The notes under the pieces: model-generated | What the model was told of the DNA's origin: nothing | Database searches by the model: none | What the model saw: only the letters and a program-made list of their open reading frames with translations | Translations under genes and position numbers: made by a program | Shown here: in pieces, positions 36,311-40,000 of the stretch | Layout of the letters: every line of letters begins with the position of its first letter | Position numbering within the stretch: position 1 is the stretch's first letter | From: Chondrilla cf. caribensis | Lineage: Eukaryota; Porifera; Demospongiae; Chondrillida; Chondrillidae | Length of the DNA: 40,000 bases | NCBI GenBank assembly: GCA_964020155.1 | Contig: OZ026554.1 | Span: 1,971,747 to 2,011,746, forward strand | Direction: 5' to 3'

Positions 36311-37275
36311 CTATCCTTTTGGTCCTCGTGGTCCTGGTGGTCCTTGGGGTCCTATGTCTCCTTTTGTTCCTGGTTGTCCTTGGAGTCCTATGTCTCCTTG
36401 TTGTCCTTTGGGTCCAATCTCTCCTTGTGGTCCTGGATCCCCCTTTTCACCGTCCGTTCCATTGTGTCCTGGCACTCCTGTGTCTCCTTTCAGTCCTGGT
36501 TTACCTCTCTGTCCTATATTTCCTTGTTGTCCTTTTTCTCCACGTTCACCTTTTGTTCCATTAAGTCCAGTTGGTCCTTCGGGTCCTATGTCTCCTTGTT
36601 GTCCTGGTTTTCCTTGGGGGCCTATGTCTCCTTTTGGTCCTTGTACTCCTTGGGATCCCATCTCTCCTTGTTGTCCTGTTGCCCCCTTTTCACCATCTGT
36701 TCCATTATGTCCTGGCATTCCTGTGTCTCCTTTTAGTCCTGGTTCACCTCTCTGTCCATCATTCCCTGGTTGTCCTTTTTCTCCACGTTTACCATTCTTT
36801 CCATGTGGTCCTTGTGGCCCTGGCTTTCCTTTTTCACCCCTCTTTCCTGGTTCTCCTCTAATACCCTTCGTTCCATTAAATCCTGGCGGTCCTGTACTTC
36901 CTTTCAGTCCTGGTTTACCACTCCGCCCTATATTTCCTTGTTGTCCTTTATCTCCACGCTCACCTTTTGTTCCATTAAGACCTTGTGGTCCTTGATCCCC
37001 CGTTTCACCATCTGTTCCATTATGTCCTGGCACTCCTGTATCTCCTTTCACTCCCGGTTCACCTTTCTGTCCATTATTTCCTGTTTGTCCTGTTTCTCCA
37101 CGTTCACCCTTTGTTCCATTAAATCCAGTTGGTCCTTGTGGTCCTGGCAGTCCTGGATCTCCCTTCTCGCCCTTTGTTCCATTTATCCCAACAGGTCCCG
37201 GTGTTCCTCTGCTCCCTTTTTGTCCAGGTGGACAATTGCAACCATCTTGTCGTTTAGTCCTTTCCAGGAGTTTAT
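36311..37275 (-). CDS. Gene F exon 2: collagen helix
   Basis: Acceptor TTTCAAACAG| before 37275. The exon completes Asp, then KLLERTKRQDGCNCPP (end of coil, CxC) and 101 Gly-X-Y triplets plus a final Gly, ending GPRGPKG and TAG at 36311. The residue count fits an unbroken repeat, and the reverse frame up to the acceptor has no stops. The product with exon 1 is 387 aa. Like C, it ends inside the helix with no tail, and about 300 bp of 3' flank is shared with C but not with B, D or E. Asn-Gly-Thr steps recur at roughly 30-50-residue spacing. Confidence 0.85.
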
Positions 37276-38879
37276 CTGTTTGAAAGACAATTAGTTTATG
37301 TAATCCAAATTAGCAATGTGCTTAGATATGGATTAGAACATACTATATTCAATGTAGAATAGGGGTTGTGCCTATATCCCTGAGACAACAGAGAGAGTTT
37401 ATCCTGCATGTTAACATGAGTTCATCTTTTGGTCTGGTGTTATGTTACAGTTTTAGTTGTACTAAGACATAGTTAAAAAGGGGTTTGTCAGAGCTTGTTA
37501 ATAAATATATGTGTAGACATAGTATGACTTTGATTTGTTGCATAAGAGCAATTTATGCATTAATTGATAGCTATAATATGTACATTAATAATGGTTACAG
37601 GAACGTCCTAGTGTAATTGATCTCAAGGTAATTATCAGGAAAGTATAAGGGGCACTGCCATTATTAAACAGAGGTTTTAGCACAGGTGTCCTGTTATGTT
37701 GAATATTGACAGTTCTCTGTGAGTGTCCATAATTCATTTTCCTTTATGGAAACATATGGATTACCTCCTAGTCATGAGCTCAAATGAGAACGAAACAGGC
37801 CTTTTACATTTTAGGGAATTACATTTTAGGCAACTTACAGATAAATAACCCAATGCTCAGTTGAGTCTTTTCAGAATAGTGGCAGCCTCCTATATACATT
37901 CGTTAGCAGGCCAGGGTGAATTCCAGCCAATTAAGGGTACATTATCAGTCACAGTCCTTTGAACCTGTGCATTTGAAGGGATTCCCCGTACATACACAGG
38001 TTGACCCCAATTAAGAGATCAATCTAGGTTTGGGATTGAGACTTGATTATGATCAACTATCAGGGAAACCAGGTGCAATATGCTAAGACAAACCTTAGCC
38101 ATGTACTGGTTTTCATGCCTCTGGCTAATAAATGCAACATTTCCGCACTATCACCATTTTCACCATACATAGTTGCCTTGGATTCTGAATGAAAACCTGA
38201 TTTTCTGTCTTTGTACATGTATGCAAACACAAACACACTGTGTCAGTATTCAAGTACAAAGGACAGGAAGTCAGATTTCCATTTGGAATTTGAAAAGGAA
38301 TGGGCGATAATAGTACATTCTAGTCGCTAACCGTGGCTGAATTCCCTAACTCCTCGCGCCTTAATAAGCCGAATGTGCATGTTGACTGTTCACTCCAAAA
38401 TGGGATAATCTTATGTTAGGAGACATGTATAGGGGCATGCAGTGATGTTTTCATTCTTATCCAGCAGAAATGAATTTAAAGTAAAACTACCCTGGACAAA
38501 TTCTCTTGGCCGAGCGCAAAAGCTTCGCCGAATGTTATAGTTTCAGAAATGAAAATGTCACCCAAGGAATTCAAGTGTAGGGGACGACAGTCTCACGAAT
38601 TTCTTAACTCGATCGGAATACTTGTTTAATGCTCATCCCTAGTAATTTGTCTCCGTACATCCAATTTTTCATTCATAATGATGTTCGAACTGCTTGGAAT
38701 GAGTTTCCCTGTTGATGCAATCGTCGAAATACCTATTTGGTATTTGATCGTGTAGTTTCTTAAACTGTTGTGGTAACGCCGTTTGGTGACGTCATAGAAA
38801 GACCTGTATAACCTCTATGGTCAGCAGGAGGATTGAAGAGTAGGTACTGTATATTGTATTTGAACCTCGCCAAATTCAC
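37276..38879 (-). other. Gene F intron 1
   Basis: 1604 bp, the shortest intron of the intact genes. It contains the shared landmarks (about 37706) and the CpG-rich block, but no large insertion. No gene seen. Confidence 0.7.
38787..38794. promoter_or_regulatory. CRE-like palindrome TGACGTCA
   Basis: Exact match to the CREB/ATF consensus, 86 bp downstream of F exon 1, as in C (15727-15734). Confidence 0.35.
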
Positions 38880-39078
38880 CTTTCGCTTCAAGTGGCTCCA
38901 GTCTCTTCTCCAAATGCTCTATCTTCTGGTGAAGTGACTTGATTTCTTCTTGTGACTCCTTCACTTTGTTTTCAAGTTGTGAAAAAGCCTTTTGCCAATC
39001 AGTGATCCCCCCAATACTGGTAGTCACCACACAGCACAAAAGAGCCACTTGTAGGAAGAGCTGAATGCTTGGATTCAT
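38880..39078 (-). CDS. Gene F exon 1: signal peptide plus coiled coil
   Basis: Met at 39078. Signal peptide core VALLCCVVTTSIGG, then the coil (ITDWQKAFSQLE, NKVKESQEEIKSLHQKI, EHLEKRLEPLEAK) to the phase-1 donor AAG|GTGAAT. 199 bp. Nearly identical to A exon 1, with which it also shares the longer upstream flank (about 39180-39310 against 2605-2760). Confidence 0.85.
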
Positions 39079-39352
39079 AACTGTAGCTTCAGTCACTACT
39101 CTCAGTGCTGGTTTGTGGTAACCCAACAGAGTAGGGTTTTTGAAAACAGGTCCATTTGTAATGATATTCATAGTGCACTTCTAGGTATGCTTTAATGTTT
39201 CAGGTACTTTCCATTGATATTGACAGAGAATGGGAATTGATATGGGAATCCCATACCCCCACACCACATGAATGTGGAATCATTATTATAGTAATGCTGC
39301 TCTGATGTAAACAAGTCGATTTATGTGTGTGGGGGGGCTATGTGTTTTGGTG

Positions 39353-39353
<1 letters not shown>

Positions 39354-39383
<30 letters not shown>
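39354..39383. repeat. (TA)n run at the TATA-like position of gene F
   Basis: A 30-bp TA run stands where A and C have a single TATATAA, with the same flanks (TGGTGT on the left, AGTGTGTG on the right on the plus strand). Looks like microsatellite expansion of the TATA-like motif. Confidence 0.75.
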
Positions 39384-39441
<58 letters not shown>

Positions 39442-39450
39442 ATGTGTGTG
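39384..39450 (+). repeat. (TG)n microsatellite upstream of gene F
   Basis: TG repeat directly next to the TA run, about 305 bp upstream of the F start, as in A and C. Confidence 0.9.
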
Positions 39451-39579
39451 TGCACGTATGTGTATGTGTTAGTACACTTGGGGGTCACTTGTACACTTGA
39501 TGTCATTGTATCATATTTTATAAGACAGTATGTACAATATGTCACAATAGCATCTGAAATAGTTTTGCTATTGTTGTTT

Positions 39580-39840
39580 TGCAATGCCTCCATAGTTGCA
39601 GCAGTGGGTACCTGTAGGTCTTCCCATAATGAAATTTGCCAGTTGATAGGTTTGACTGAATCCTTAAAAAGCATTCACTTGTGTATCTTCAACATCTAGT
39701 ATTCCTGGATGACTAGAAGTTCCTTGTAGTCCTATTAGATCCAGAATGTTAAAAATTTCCTTGATACTTGTCGAGACGAGAAGGTCCTTGTGGTCCTTGT
39801 GATTCTTTTACCACATCTTGTGATTTCCAGGATGTAATCT
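39580..39840 (-). pseudogene. Fossil collagen-like exon, copy 8
   Basis: The minus frame reads TSWKSQDVVKESQGPQGPSR, then LDKYQGNF and a stop. The downstream VKPINWQISLWEDLQ segment is also present. Upstream of gene F; probably the old 3' end of the next gene to the right, outside the window. Confidence 0.4.
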
Positions 39841-40000
39841 CTATAATTTTCATGTACATAATATTGCAGTATCTGCATCTGTGCATTTGTCAGGGTAGCA
39901 TCAGTAGTTGACCTGTGCATTATGATAATGTTATTTCATGCTTCGGCAGTGATAAGAACCAAACCCTTGTTTCAATTACTTTCAGTAGGGTTGAATGGCA

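Overview
The window is animal (metazoan) nuclear DNA: AT-rich, with introns, long (TG)n/(CA)n microsatellites, DNA-transposon and LINE remnants, and a local family of collagen genes. There is no bacterial-type gene density and no rRNA, tRNA, operon or CRISPR array that I can recognise. The collagens have an N-terminal coiled coil, no fibrillar or type IV C-terminal domain, and many Asn-Gly-Thr steps in the helix. An early-branching animal (sponge or cnidarian) is plausible, but this is inference; the sequence alone does not fix the species.

The backbone is a tandem array of six paralogous genes, all on the minus strand, called A to F from low to high coordinate. Each gene has two coding exons. 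Exon 1 (199 bp in every intact copy) encodes a signal peptide and a heptad coiled coil. It ends at a phase-1 donor AAG|GTGAAT. Exon 2 starts after AAACAG| and completes an Asp codon. It then encodes the end of the coil, a Cys-X-Cys knot and the whole Gly-X-Y helix up to the stop. Joined products: C 940 aa, E 406 aa, F 387 aa, D 370 aa. A is represented only by exon 1, because its exon 2 lies before base 1. B is a pseudogene, with a 17-bp deletion in exon 1 and a stop plus frameshifts in exon 2. A further dead exon 1 copy (B') sits just upstream of B.

Layout on the + axis: A intron 1-2287 (with a THAP/SAP-like relic), A exon 1 2288-2486, A/B spacer to 7849 (microsatellites, a pogo-like MITE, collagen relics, a Helitron-like end), B 7850-9148, B' 9725-9917, spacer, C 10851-16008, spacer, D 20956-24870 (intron carries an 887-bp TIR element), spacer, E 26952-33071 (intron carries a 3.07-kb hAT-like element with a nested LINE fragment and a 98-nt-arm hairpin), spacer, F 36311-39078, and upstream flank to 40000. 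Introns, flanks and spacers are recognisable copies of one another, so whole gene-plus-spacer blocks of roughly 6-10 kb were duplicated.

The products look like secreted homotrimeric or heterotrimeric collagens nucleated at the N-terminal coil and CxC knot, with zipping from N to C. The paralogs share exon 1 closely and differ in helix length, mainly through in-frame expansion of exon 2. Promoter-proximal (TG)n tracts, a TATATAA motif in A and C, and a CRE-type TGACGTCA in the intron are shared between copies and are candidate regulatory elements.
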